The notes beneath the pieces are model-generated. The model did no database searches. It was given only the letters and a program-made list of their open reading frames with translations, and was not told the origin of the DNA. Shown here one piece after another: positions 9,748 to 18,540 of a stretch of DNA of 64,000 nt (within the stretch, counting starts at the first letter, position 1; every line of letters starts with the position of its first letter). Source of the stretch: Herbiconiux aconitum (GTDB lineage Bacteria > Actinomycetota > Actinomycetes > Actinomycetales > Microbacteriaceae); the NCBI RefSeq assembly GCF_024979235.1, contig NZ_JANLCM010000002.1, positions 1,364,001 through 1,428,000 of the forward strand. Direction: 5' to 3'. The translations under genes and the position numbers were made by a program.

Positions 9748-10767
9748 ATGACGACGGCTCTTCCTCCTGCTGGCTGGTTTCCCGATCCGCACGATGCCAC
9801 GCAGCAGCGATGGTGGGACGGCACCACCTGGACAGAGTTCACGACGGCGTGGGCCACGACTGCGGGTGACCCCGCGGTGACACCTCAGGAGGCCCCTGGA
9901 ACGACAGTCGCGACCGCTCCCGCTCGGTGGCGCCCGACGCCTCTGACGTGGACCGTCGGCGCGATCGCGGTCGTCTGTGGCATCGTCATCCTGCCGACGC
10001 TAGGCATCGGCGGCTTCCTGGTGGCTGTTTCCCTGTTCGCGCTCGGTGCCGGCATCTGGACGATCGTCAAGAGGCGACCGAGCTGGCTGAACCTATCCCC
10101 CACGCGCGGAGCAGGCGCGGCCGTGCTGGGCATTTCTTTCGCAATACTCCTGCTCGGCTCACTCATCGCGATCCCGCCACAACAATCGAGTTCACCCGAA
10201 ACAGCGAATATCGCCGATGCGATCGACCCGGTCGCAGGAGCGGCGACCGAGCCGAGTGCCGCGGCGCACCCGAAGAAGAGTTCGTCTCCGACGGCCACCA
10301 CAGCACCGACTCCGGCGCCGGTCAAGACGACGCAGATGGTCGACGTTCCCGAGCCGATCGCCTTCGCGCAAGAGAGTTACGAAGAACCGACGCTGGACAT
10401 CGGAACCAACGCGGTCGTCACGGCAGGGGCGCAGGGAACGAAGATTTCGAGATGGGAGATCGCGCTGGTCGACGGTGTCGAAGTAAGCCGCGTGCTCATT
10501 TCAGAAACTGTGACCGTCCCACCGGTGAACGAAGTGACAGCGGTCGGCACCCGGCAGCCTCCCCCGGCCCCGGAGCCGGAATCCGAACAGGCTCAGGGCG
10601 ATGGATGCGACCCCAACTACGAGTGGGGATGCGTCCCGATCGCCTCCGACGTCGATTGCCCAGGCGGAAGTGGCAACGGCCCCGCTTATGCGCCCGGAAC
10701 AGTGCATGTCATCGGCAACGACATCTACGACCTCGACCGCGACGGCGACGGAATCGCGTGCGACTGA
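9748..10767 (+). CDS. DUF2510/G5/excalibur-domain membrane protein
   Basis: A 339-aa protein from ATG 9748. The N-terminal DUF2510 motif PPAGWFPDPHDATQQRWWDG is followed by two pairs of hydrophobic helices (about 70-105 and 125-150), a Ser/Thr/Pro-rich linker, a G5-like segment (about 205-265) and a C-terminal excalibur calcium-binding motif ending DLDRDGDGIACD with paired cysteines. Excalibur and G5 domains act outside the cell in wall-associated proteins, so this is probably an envelope protein with its C-terminus exported. The ribosome site is weak. A second DUF2510 gene follows in the same direction about 200 bp away. Confidence 0.82.
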   Translation: MTTALPPAGWFPDPHDATQQRWWDGTTWTEFTTAWATTAGDPAVTPQEAPGTTVATAPARWRPTPLTWTVGAIAVVCGIVILPTLGIGGFLVAVSLFALGAGIWTIVKRRPSWLNLSPTRGAGAAVLGISFAILLLGSLIAIPPQQSSSPETANIADAIDPVAGAATEPSAAAHPKKSSSPTATTAPTPAPVKTTQMVDVPEPIAFAQESYEEPTLDIGTNAVVTAGAQGTKISRWEIALVDGVEVSRVLISETVTVPPVNEVTAVGTRQPPPAPEPESEQAQGDGCDPNYEWGCVPIASDVDCPGGSGNGPAYAPGTVHVIGNDIYDLDRDGDGIACD

Positions 10768-10970
10768 CGCGTGGGACGTCCTCGCACTCGTGCCACCGAA
10801 CCACGCGGGCGCCCCAGAAACATCGGCGACCGACGACCAAGAGCTACGATCAGGCAACGCACTAATGCAAGCGTGTCATGGGAGACACTTGGCAAGACTT
10901 GGTCAGCGTGGTGTCATCCACCCGAACGCATCTTGCTTCCGCCCCGTGGCGCTCAATCGGGGGGAAGACC

Positions 10971-11750
10971 ATGTCAGACAACAACATCACGCCGCCGGGC
11001 TGGTATCCCGACGAGTCTCAGTCGAACCTTCAGCGCTACTGGGACGGTTCTGCTTGGACGTCGCACACGGCTCCGATCCACCCTGAGGCGGTATCGACGG
11101 CCCCACTTTCTCGTGCCCCGGGACAGCCATGGCCTCACACTTCGGGCTTTCCGCATTCCGATCGGCCCACGACGAAGGGGCCCGGAAAGGCCAAGTGGTG
11201 GTTAATCGGTTCGGGAGCGGCCGTCCTGCTTCTGGTCATCGGAATCAGTGTGGGGGCGGGGGGACGCGCCAATATCAGCTCCGGGGCAGAGGCCGCAGCA
11301 GTCGCAGAGACCACGGTTCCGTCAGATACGCCGAGCCCAACCTCGACTCCGACCCCAACCGTCGAAGCAGTTGTGCCTGCACCCGACCCCGAGCCTGTCG
11401 AGGCCCCAGTGATCGATGCAGCGGCCTTCACGGCCAGTGCGAACAGTCAACTCGACGATGTCAATAAGGACCTCAATGACATGATCATCACGCTTGACGA
11501 AGACGGCTTCTGGCGTCTGCTGTCGAACTATGGGGAACTGAGCTTCAACCTCGGCCAACTCCAGTCATTGACTCCCCCACCCAACATCGCCGCCGAGTGG
11601 AACACGCAGCTCGTGCAGCTGGAGGCAAACTTCGGAGCAATCGGTGACGCGATCTCCGCGGACCAGAAGGACGCAGTTCGTCCGGCCGTCGAGGCCGCGG
11701 CTTATCAATCCGCTACATTGCGTGAGGTTGCCTCGCGGGCAGCGCAATAG
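10971..11750 (+). CDS. DUF2510 domain membrane protein
   Basis: A 259-aa protein from ATG 10971 with GGGGGAAG just upstream; an earlier in-frame start at 10878 is less likely. It has the DUF2510 motif PPGWYPDESQSNLQRYWDG, a single membrane helix (about 78-97, WWLIGSGAAVLLLVIGISVG), a Thr/Pro-rich linker and a C-terminal helical region (about 155-259) without a motif I know. DUF2510 is thought to sit at the inner face of the membrane in actinobacteria. It follows the other DUF2510 gene and probably belongs to the same set of envelope proteins. Function unknown. Confidence 0.8.
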   Translation: MSDNNITPPGWYPDESQSNLQRYWDGSAWTSHTAPIHPEAVSTAPLSRAPGQPWPHTSGFPHSDRPTTKGPGKAKWWLIGSGAAVLLLVIGISVGAGGRANISSGAEAAAVAETTVPSDTPSPTSTPTPTVEAVVPAPDPEPVEAPVIDAAAFTASANSQLDDVNKDLNDMIITLDEDGFWRLLSNYGELSFNLGQLQSLTPPPNIAAEWNTQLVQLEANFGAIGDAISADQKDAVRPAVEAAAYQSATLREVASRAAQ

Positions 11751-11868
11751 CCTTCCCGAACCGCTCAAGCTCCAGAAAAGCCTGCTCCTGACGGCTCATC
11801 GAGTCGACGCTCAAAATCTTGTCGGCCGGCTGGATGCGCGGCGGGCCCCTCAGAAATAGGCTCGGGTC

Positions 11869-12765
11869 ATGGTGAACCACGCGCAGGCAGACCGCATGAC
11901 ATCGGGCAAGGGCTTCATCGCCGCACTCGACCAGAGCGGCGGGTCGACACCGAAGGCCCTGAGCCTCTACGGCATCGAGCCGAGCGAGTACTCCACCGAT
12001 GCCGAGATGTTCGATCTGATGCACCAGATGCGCACCCGCATCGTCATGTCGCCCGCTTTCGGCGGCGACCGGGTGCTGGCGGCGATCCTCTTCGAAGAGA
12101 CGATGAACCGCGAGTTCGGCGGCAAACCGGCGGCGCACTACCTGTGGAACGACAAGGGCGTGGTGCCTTTCCTGAAGATCGACAAGGGCCTGGCCTACGC
12201 CGCCGACGGTGTGCAGGTGATGAAGCCGATCCCGGGTCTCGATGCCCTCCTCGAGAAGGCGGTGCAGCACGGCATCTTCGGCACCAAGGCGCGTTCGGTG
12301 ATCGGTGAGGCGAATGCCGCCGGCATCGCGGCGATCGTCGAGCAGCAGTTCGAGATCGCGCACCAGGTGCTGTCGCACGGCCTGATCCCCATCCTCGAAC
12401 CCGAGGTCACCATCACGATCCCCGACAAGGCGGCCGCCGAAGACCTGCTGCTCGAGCACCTCACGACGCACCTCGACGCCGTGCCCGAGGGCCAGCACGT
12501 GATGGTGAAGCTGTCGCTGCCGACGGTCACGAATCACTACCGGTCGCTCACCGAGCATCCGCGAGTCATGCGCGTGGTGGCGCTCTCGGGCGGCTACACG
12601 CGCGCTGAGGCCGATGCCCTCCTCGCGCAGGACGTCGGTGAGATCGCGAGTTTCAGTCGCGCGCTCTCGGAGGGTCTGTCGGTGCAGCAGTCCGACCAGG
12701 AGTTCAACGCCACCCTCGACGAGGCCATCCAGGACATCTACGACGCGTCGGTGTCGCCGGAGTAG
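11869..12765 (+). CDS. fda: Class I fructose-bisphosphate aldolase
   Basis: A 298-aa protein of the short bacterial class I aldolase group, like staphylococcal FdaB; it cleaves fructose 1,6-bisphosphate to dihydroxyacetone phosphate and glyceraldehyde 3-phosphate through a Schiff base. Conserved segments are GKGFIAALDQSGGSTPKAL near the start, VVPFLKIDKGL (active-site lysine region), FGTKARS, PILEPEV and VVALSGGYTR. Length matches the family. It is a monocistronic-looking gene between the DUF2510 protein and an HTH gene, in the same direction. The start ATG has no strong ribosome site. No metal-dependent class II aldolase is in the window. Confidence 0.93.
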   Translation: MVNHAQADRMTSGKGFIAALDQSGGSTPKALSLYGIEPSEYSTDAEMFDLMHQMRTRIVMSPAFGGDRVLAAILFEETMNREFGGKPAAHYLWNDKGVVPFLKIDKGLAYAADGVQVMKPIPGLDALLEKAVQHGIFGTKARSVIGEANAAGIAAIVEQQFEIAHQVLSHGLIPILEPEVTITIPDKAAAEDLLLEHLTTHLDAVPEGQHVMVKLSLPTVTNHYRSLTEHPRVMRVVALSGGYTRAEADALLAQDVGEIASFSRALSEGLSVQQSDQEFNATLDEAIQDIYDASVSPE

Positions 12766-12794
12766 TTTTCGATCGGGTCAGCCGCGGCGCGGGA

Positions 12795-12814
12795 TGTATA
12801 GTTGTAGCTATACA
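12795..12814. promoter_or_regulatory. Palindromic operator of the HTH gene
   Basis: A perfect inverted repeat TGTATAG-N6-CTATACA ends 10 bp before the GTG start of the following HTH gene and overlaps its AAGGAG ribosome site region. The position fits autorepression by the encoded regulator, as in type II toxin-antitoxin operons. Confidence 0.6.
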
Positions 12815-12824
12815 AGGAGCCACC

Positions 12825-13427
12825 GTGTCCGACCTCATCCGAACCGCCAGAGCCCGCTCGGGCATGTCGATCTACGACCTGGCACCGCGCCTCGGCGTCA
12901 CAGCAGGAGCCGTCTCCCAGCTCGAGCGGTCAGAGAGGGCAGGCACGATCAAGCTGGCATCGCTCGAACGAGCTCTCGACGCCCTCGGCGAGCGCCTTCA
13001 CATCTCGACGACTCCCGCGACCATGGCCGAAAAGCACCTGATGTCCGCTCGAAGCGCGGCACGAGCCATCGATGCCGAGCTCAAGGCGGCCGACCCCGCA
13101 GCTGCCCTCCGCCTCACCACGCAGGCGATCGACCACTTCCGTCGAGCTGATTCCGAGAACGAGATCGCGGATTTCCTCAAGAAACCGCCGGCGATCAGCG
13201 ACCCGCGATGGGACACTCTCTTCGCGACGGCAGTCGCATGGGATGCCGCGCGACGCGGGATCACTCCCCCGCGTTGGACCATGAAGCCGGCTCTTGAGCG
13301 TGAGTGGGTTCCCGGACCGGATTCTGGCTACTCCGCCCGGTACGTCGAATTGATCAAGAGCACCGCTGAGCCCGAGTTCCTGGAACGGGGCATCGTCATT
13401 CGCGAGAAAGACCTCACGGCAGCCTGA
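12825..13427 (+). CDS. HTH (Xre-type) regulator, antitoxin-like partner of a nucleotidyltransferase
   Basis: A 200-aa protein starting at GTG with AAGGAG upstream. The N-terminal helix-turn-helix (about 1-65) reads SIYDLAPRLGVTAGAVSQLE, followed by a helical middle and a C-terminal domain (about 115-200, PPRWTMKPALEREWV) typical of HTH proteins paired with AbiEii/DUF6036-like nucleotidyltransferases. In such pairs the HTH protein is the antitoxin or repressor. Its stop codon overlaps the expected start of the next gene, which is broken. The palindrome at 12795-12814 is its likely operator. Confidence 0.75.
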   Translation: MSDLIRTARARSGMSIYDLAPRLGVTAGAVSQLERSERAGTIKLASLERALDALGERLHISTTPATMAEKHLMSARSAARAIDAELKAADPAAALRLTTQAIDHFRRADSENEIADFLKKPPAISDPRWDTLFATAVAWDAARRGITPPRWTMKPALEREWVPGPDSGYSARYVELIKSTAEPEFLERGIVIREKDLTAA

Positions 13428-13974
13428 GCGGTGCACCCCTGTTCTCCGGCGAGGAATTGCGCGATCTCCTCGACGAACTAGGCGACCGAATCCAGCGGCG
13501 AGGTGAATCGGTCGACGCGTACATCATCAGGGAACGGCCATGGCGATCGGCCTCGGGTCCCGCCGTGCGACAGAAGACATCGACGGGCTCTTCCGCCCGT
13601 TCGAGGTCGTGAAGGAAGAAGCTGCGTCGATGGCCGACGAACGCGGCCTACCGGCGGGTTGGATCAATCAAAGCGCGTTCTCTTTCATGACCTTCGAAAG
13701 CGATGACACGGATGCCCGCACGATCGAGTTCGGTGGCATGCACGTGCGGCTCGCTTCTCCGCGGTTCCTGTTGGCGATGAAGATGGCGGCCGGCCGTCTG
13801 AAAGATCACGACGACATCGTCACGCTGATCCGACACCTACGAATCACCGCGCCCGAAGAGATCGTGAATCTCACGTTCGACGTCTTCGGCGAAGACGGCG
13901 TCACGTTGACCGACAGCCGCGAGAGCGTGCTGCTCCAGGCCGAAGAGATGATTCGGCTTTCACGTCAGAGCTGA
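13424..13974 (+). pseudogene. Frameshifted DUF6036-type nucleotidyltransferase (toxin-like)
   Basis: The C-terminal part in the frame from 13540 carries the nucleotidyltransferase motif GLGSRRATEDIDGLFRPF. The expected N-terminus (SGEELRDLLDELGDRI, then ESVDAYII) lies in another frame from 13424 to about 13528. A single missing base near 13529-13532 separates the two halves; restoring it gives the usual YIIGGTAMAIGLGSRR sequence. The position where an overlapping ATGA start would be expected reads CTGA, so the normal start is also gone. Restoring both gives about 183 residues, a normal family length. The toxin-like half of the pair therefore appears inactive, unless the frameshift is a sequencing error. 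Confidence 0.65.
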
Positions 13975-15647
13975 TCCGGCAGACCCGCCCGACGGAGGAA
14001 GGCGGCCCGGTCCGCGTTCAGCGGGATCGGCCGGGTCGCCGTGTCATCCGACGCGCGGCCGGAGTCACCACCCTCCCACTCAGCGTCGTCTCCGAAGAGC
14101 GCAGCGATCTCAGCGGTGGCATCGCGCGACTCTCCGAAGCCTCGCGACCCCGCTGCGTCCCGCGACGCCACGACACCGAGCGGCTCGGTCGCATCCCACT
14201 GGCCCGCAGTGCCACGCGCCGACGCCGCATCCCACTGGGTCGCCGCCTCACGCGCAGCCGCCGCATCACGTGCCGCCGCCGCATCACGCCCGCCCGCGGC
14301 ATCCGGCTCGGCCGCCTCCAGCGACCGCTCCCACTCCCCCATCCGCTCCGCAGCGCGCGAGGCGGCGTAGCTGCCCCACACCTCGAGGGCTTGCGAGATC
14401 ACGGCTTCCTGCTGCTGCAACACGGCCTTGTTGATGCGCTTGCCGAACTTCAGCTGCCGGTCGGCACGGTCCGACGCCACGGCCACCTGCACCGAAGCCT
14501 CGACCTCGATGGCCTTGGCGCGTTCGGCGGCCCAGACGGAACCGCCCGACACTTCGCCGTCTTCGCGCACCTCCACTAGCCGGTCGTACGCCGTCGGCAC
14601 ACCCAGGTTCGCGAGCACCTTCACGATCACCGGCAGCAGCTCGATGCAGATGAACAGCAGCGCGATCATGATGTGCGCCACGTTCAGCAGCGGGTTCGCC
14701 TCGCCCAGCCGGAACAACGCCGACAGCCGCGAGAGCAGCCCCGCGCTGTTGTCGACGGCGCTGTCGTGGGCCGCTTGCTCGGTCGTGCGCTCATCCTGAG
14801 CCCTGGCCAGTGTGGCCTGGTCGTCGGCGAGCTGCGATTTGGCGGCGTCGAGCCGGCTCTGAGCGGATGCCTGCAGGTTCTGCGATGCCGTCGTCTCCGC
14901 TGCTTGCTCGGCGGTCTTGGCCGCATCGAGGCGGGCTTCGGCCTGCTGCACCGCCACGAGCTTCGACTGCGTCACGTCGCCGTCGCCCCGGATGCCGGTG
15001 CCACCAGTTCCGTCGATCTCGGCCAGGTAGGCGGTCTGCGCCGCGTCGTAGGCGGTCTGTGCGGCGGCGGTCGCGGCAACGGCCGCGGCGTAGTTCGGGT
15101 CGGACGACAGATCGGTCTGCAGCCCCTTGTCGACGATGGCCTGGTTCGCAGCGATCGAGTCCTGCAGGTCGGGGATGGCGGCGAACCGCGGGTCGTTGGC
15201 CATCTGCTGCTCGAACGCCGACTTCTCCTCGGCCTGCATCACCTGGATCTCCGAGTTGATCTCGGCGTTGAAGATCTGCAGTGTGAGCGGCGTCGAGATG
15301 ACCGTTCCGATGATGAGCGCGAGCGCGACGCGCGGCAGGGCGAGCCCGATGTTACGCGCGACTCCCTTCTGCTTGGCCATGCCGATGATGAGCAGCCGGT
15401 CGAGGTTCAGGATGATGACACCCCAGAACACGCCGATGATCACGGCAACGGGAATGGGCGCCCCCACCGCCATCACGAGCGCGAACGTCGCTGACACCGC
15501 CGACAGGAAGGCCGTGCTCAGGATGACGCCGCCCATCGCGACGAATCGTGCACGGTCGCCGGGCGCATCCGCCAGCACGTCGAGGCGGGCGCCGCCGAGC
15601 CAGGCCATGAAGTTGGAGACGGGGTTGGAGTTGTAGCGACGAGCCAT
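13965..15647 (-). CDS. DUF4407 integral membrane protein with coiled coil
   Basis: The protein is 560 aa from ATG 15647 (GAAAGG upstream). DUF4407 layout: two helices at about 32-55 and 60-85 with the conserved IILNLDRLLI, a third at about 100-120, a long Ala/Gln-rich periplasm-facing coiled coil (about 125-305), a fourth helix (MIALLFICIELLPVIVKVL) and a cytoplasmic C-terminus. The tail contains a low-complexity Arg-Asp-Ala run (about 460-520). Function unknown. Upstream DNA shares a 52-bp element with the kinase-like gene at 16478-17968, suggesting common control. It converges on and overlaps the broken nucleotidyltransferase by 10 bp. Confidence 0.85.
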   Translation of the reverse strand: MARRYNSNPVSNFMAWLGGARLDVLADAPGDRARFVAMGGVILSTAFLSAVSATFALVMAVGAPIPVAVIIGVFWGVIILNLDRLLIIGMAKQKGVARNIGLALPRVALALIIGTVISTPLTLQIFNAEINSEIQVMQAEEKSAFEQQMANDPRFAAIPDLQDSIAANQAIVDKGLQTDLSSDPNYAAAVAATAAAQTAYDAAQTAYLAEIDGTGGTGIRGDGDVTQSKLVAVQQAEARLDAAKTAEQAAETTASQNLQASAQSRLDAAKSQLADDQATLARAQDERTTEQAAHDSAVDNSAGLLSRLSALFRLGEANPLLNVAHIMIALLFICIELLPVIVKVLANLGVPTAYDRLVEVREDGEVSGGSVWAAERAKAIEVEASVQVAVASDRADRQLKFGKRINKAVLQQQEAVISQALEVWGSYAASRAAERMGEWERSLEAAEPDAAGGRDAAAARDAAAAREAATQWDAASARGTAGQWDATEPLGVVASRDAAGSRGFGESRDATAEIAALFGDDAEWEGGDSGRASDDTATRPIPLNADRAAFLRRAGLPDQL

Positions 15648-15706
15648 TGCGACCTTTCGGGAGGTGACGTCGGTCAGAACAACGGATGCGCGCTCGACCG
15701 CGCCCG

Positions 15707-15758
15707 CACGTCCTGACACGAGGAGCGAAGCTACCGCACCAGAATCTGCGTTCCCTGG
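15707..15758 (-). promoter_or_regulatory. 52-bp conserved upstream element, copy A
   Basis: This 52-bp stretch is repeated at 18013-18064 with only three mismatches, in the same orientation upstream of another minus-strand gene. On the minus strand it contains GGGAACGCAGATTCTG and then GGTAGCTTCGCTCC; TAGCTT fits an actinobacterial -10 hexamer and GGAAC could be a -35 of the sigma-E type. It ends 59 bp before the DUF4407 start. A shared promoter or regulator site is inferred. Confidence 0.6.
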
Positions 15759-15868
15759 CACGCCCCTGTGTTCGCCGTTTGATGCCGATTCCTGCGCGAT
15801 AGTCAAGCGGTTCACGAATGGCGGTTTTCGGCGGAAGGTGGGAGGAACATCAGACGACGGGACCCCCA

Positions 15869-16282
15869 ATGACGAACGCACGAGACATCATGACCCCCGA
15901 CCCGGAGGGCATCCGGGAGAGCCACACCTTGCGCGAGGCCGCGGTGCTGATGCGCGACCTCGACGTCGGTGCGCTGCCGATCCTCGGCGACGGCGGCGCG
16001 CTGGTCGGCGTGATCACCGACCGCGACATCGTGGTGGGATGCGTGGCCGACGGCTCCGACCCCGAGACGATGCTCGTCGGCGAGCTGGCCGACCGCGAGC
16101 CCGTGACGGTCGAGGCCGACGACGACGTGCGTGAGGCCCTCAGCGCGATGCAGGAGCACCAGGTGCGGCGCGTGCCGGTGCTCGAGGGCGGGCGCCTGGT
16201 GGGCATCATCAGTCAGGCCGACATCGCGCTGTCGCTGTCGCCGATCGAGACCGGCGAGACGGTCGAGGAGATCTCCGAGTAG
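15869..16282 (+). CDS. Two-CBS-domain protein
   Basis: A 137-aa protein consisting of a CBS pair: ARDIMTPDPEGIRESHTLRE opens CBS1 and ends VGVITDRDIVV; CBS2 runs from VGELADREPVTVEADDDVRE to LVGIISQADIA. CBS pairs bind adenine nucleotides and act as energy or ligand sensors; with no partner domain here, the partner must be another protein. The start at 15869 matches family starts; an upstream in-frame ATG at 15818 is possible. It is the only plus-strand gene between the DUF4407 and kinase-like genes. Confidence 0.88.
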   Translation: MTNARDIMTPDPEGIRESHTLREAAVLMRDLDVGALPILGDGGALVGVITDRDIVVGCVADGSDPETMLVGELADREPVTVEADDDVREALSAMQEHQVRRVPVLEGGRLVGIISQADIALSLSPIETGETVEEISE

Positions 16283-16477
16283 TCCCACGGAAGCCGCCTG
16301 CGGGCGTGCTTCGCCCAGCTCCAGGTGGACTACGGATGCAGCGTCAGCGCGACCCCGCCGATAGGCCGTTGCGCCGACGAGGAGCCGCAGACCGCGGCGG
16401 CGTGGGGCAGCCAGAATTCGGGCGGTCGTCGTTGGGACTTCGTTCCACGCGGCCGCCCGATTCGCTTCAGCGGCGCT

Positions 16478-17968
16478 TCAGCGGCGCTTCTTCTCGGAGC
16501 CGATGTCGCCCAGAAACTCTTCGAACGAGGGAAAGAGCCGGTCGCGCGACGCCCGCTCGGCCTCGACGCCGATGCGGATGACCTCGTGCAGCGGCACGGC
16601 ATCCGCGTCGAGCCGAGCGCGCAGCTCCGCGACGCGGTCGAGCGGCGAGCGCTCCCCCGCATCGCCGGAGCTGGGAGGCGTCGAGATCCCGAGCGCCGCT
16701 TCAAGCGCTGCAAGATCGGGCAGCACGCCGAGCGATGCCGGCACAACCGGTGACGCGACGGCGATCTGCGCGGGTGCGGGCACGGGCAGCACCCGCACCA
16801 CGTTGGACAGCGCGGCGACCTCCCCGTGCGCGTTGGTGGCTCGCACCCCGATCCGTCCGCTCTGGCGCGCGGTGAACCGCTCGAACACGACGCGCCCGCC
16901 GACCTCGCGCCGGATGTCGGCTCGCCCGGGCATCTCGATCGTGAGCTGCTGCGCTCCGGAGAGTTCGACTTCGAGTCGCACCTCATCGCCTTCGGCCACG
17001 AGGGCCGGGCTAACGTCGACGCGCAGAATGACGGGTGCAGCGAGGTTCTCCACGATCACGGTGCGCAGATACTGGTACCACTCGGATGCGCTGGGCCGCC
17101 CCTCAGGGTCGTCACCCAACGCGTCACGCATCATCCGCTGCCCGGTCTCATCGAGCACGCTCCGGATGCGGTCGGCGTCGCGGCTCCGCTCGAGTCCGTC
17201 GCCGGCCGGCGCGAGCACGCGCAGAATCAGCAGCCCCAGCTTGTAGCGATCGGTGGCGACAGTCTGCACCGAGGGCGCACGAGACATCGAGACATCCGTC
17301 GTTCCGTCGTCGCCGATGTCTTCGAACGTCTCGGGCGCCGCCCACCCCGCGCTGTTGCGCTGTAGGGCGCCGTCGTCGCCGAACACCGCCCCTTCGGCCC
17401 CGATGACGAACGCTTCGGCCACGTCGCCGACGCCGAAGAGCACAGACCGCTCGGACAGGTCGCCGTAAACGATCCCATGCCGATGCAGCAGCTCGAGCAG
17501 CAAGGACACCCGCGCGAGCACGGTGCTCCGTGGGACTAGATCCCGCTCCCCCGGTGCAACCGCGCCGGCCCGCCGGGCTCGCTTGGGTGCGGACACGAGC
17601 CATTTGGCATCCTGAGGCGCTTTGTCGGCGCGCTTGTCGTCGGAGGGCACGTAGTAGAACGGATGCGCGGCCAGCGGCACGAGGCATCCGACGAACGCCC
17701 CTCCGTCGTCGGCCACGAGCGCCAGGGGCCACGCGGCGACTCCGTCGAGTGTGGCGCGTTCGCTCGCGTCAAGCCCGTTCCGCCACGCGATGAGCCGTCG
17801 AAGCGTCACCGGGTGCCAGTGCTTCGCGTCGCGATCCCGGATGCGTACGAAGGCCAGTCCCCCTTGGTGCCCTGCGACGGTGAACGCGTCGAGTCGTTCG
17901 ACGTCGGTGGCGGCCCCGCTCCCGATCTGCGTGCGCAGCCCCAGATCCGACTCGCGCACGACGACCAC
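16478..17968 (-). CDS. Kinase-like protein with degenerate catalytic motifs
   Basis: About 496 aa from GTG 17968 (GTG 17959 also possible; the frame stays open beyond the upstream repeat element). The N-terminal half resembles bacterial kinase-like proteins with the pattern LLELLHRHGIVYGDLSERSV, in which the catalytic Asp is present but the loop Asn is Ser; the beta-3 lysine position reads FVRI and I see no DFG. A WAAPETFED segment follows. Residues about 295-390 form a beta-sandwich-like region (PVILRVDVSPALVAEGDEV), and the C-terminus is charged. It is probably a pseudokinase or a very divergent kinase. The shared 52-bp element lies upstream, as for the DUF4407 gene. Confidence 0.7.
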   Translation of the reverse strand: MVVVRESDLGLRTQIGSGAATDVERLDAFTVAGHQGGLAFVRIRDRDAKHWHPVTLRRLIAWRNGLDASERATLDGVAAWPLALVADDGGAFVGCLVPLAAHPFYYVPSDDKRADKAPQDAKWLVSAPKRARRAGAVAPGERDLVPRSTVLARVSLLLELLHRHGIVYGDLSERSVLFGVGDVAEAFVIGAEGAVFGDDGALQRNSAGWAAPETFEDIGDDGTTDVSMSRAPSVQTVATDRYKLGLLILRVLAPAGDGLERSRDADRIRSVLDETGQRMMRDALGDDPEGRPSASEWYQYLRTVIVENLAAPVILRVDVSPALVAEGDEVRLEVELSGAQQLTIEMPGRADIRREVGGRVVFERFTARQSGRIGVRATNAHGEVAALSNVVRVLPVPAPAQIAVASPVVPASLGVLPDLAALEAALGISTPPSSGDAGERSPLDRVAELRARLDADAVPLHEVIRIGVEAERASRDRLFPSFEEFLGDIGSEKKRR

Positions 17969-18012
17969 CGCGCTGCCGCCCGCGGACTTCGGCGCCCGCT
18001 CCTCTATACCGT

Positions 18013-18064
18013 CACGTTCCGACACGAGGAGCGAAGCTACCGCATCAGAATCTGCGTTCCCTGG
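18013..18064 (-). promoter_or_regulatory. 52-bp conserved upstream element, copy B
   Basis: Second copy of the element at 15707-15758 (49 of 52 bases identical). It lies 44 bp upstream of the preferred start of the kinase-like gene, a distance similar to that for copy A. Because the element covers the alternative GTG at 18025, a start inside it is less likely. The matching placement argues for a regulatory role rather than chance. Confidence 0.6.
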
Positions 18065-18186
18065 AACGCTTCGGGCGAAGGCCTGCTCATCACCGGCGAA
18101 GACTCGGCAGGCCCGCGGCGAAGAGCGCGGCGGTGGCTCCGTGATCGATTGCCGGCCGGCAAGACCTCCACGGGCTCCTCTCGCAC

Positions 18187-18412
18187 CCGACGGCAATGCC
18201 GAGTAGCGTGACGACCATGAAAAGCGGAGCCGGGCGCATAACGCTCATCGTCGTCGGTATCGTCGCTCTACTGGTCGGAGTCGTCTTCGCCGGGCAGGGC
18301 GCAAACCTGATCCCCGGAAGCTCCATGACCGGCGATAGTACCTGGCTCTACGTCGGCATCGCGCTCGCGGTCGTCGGTGTCGTGCTGCTGGTAATCGGGA
18401 TCCGGCGTCGCA
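18187..18412 (+). repeat. Direct repeat copy 1, containing a small membrane protein gene
   Basis: This 226-bp segment recurs without gaps at 20061-20286 (offset 1874 bp), with most bases identical, including about 30 bp of leader before the start codon. It holds almost the whole of the 69-aa gene at 18217. The conservation of silent positions points to a recent duplication or gene conversion. Confidence 0.85.
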
Positions 18413-18426
18413 AAGACGGCCACTGA
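18217..18426 (+). CDS. Small two-helix membrane protein (paralogue 1)
   Basis: A 69-aa protein from ATG 18217 (in-frame GTG at 18208 possible). Two hydrophobic helices, ITLIVVGIVALLVGVVFAGQ and LYVGIALAVVGVVLLVIGI, are joined by a short polar loop with GANLIPGSSMTGDSTW, and the protein ends in a basic tail IRRRKDGH. It is nearly identical to the protein at 20091-20300. Function is unknown; small hairpin membrane proteins of this kind are common in actinobacteria. The ribosome site is weak and conserved between the copies. Confidence 0.75.
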   Translation: MKSGAGRITLIVVGIVALLVGVVFAGQGANLIPGSSMTGDSTWLYVGIALAVVGVVLLVIGIRRRKDGH

Positions 18427-18540
18427 GCGCGCGCGAGCCTGTGGCCGAACAGCAGGAGGATGGATGCCCGCCACGAAGACGAGCACCTGCGTCGGCGCCG
18501 GCAGCGTCGGGTCTTCTCGTTGCCGGATGGCGACGGAGTC

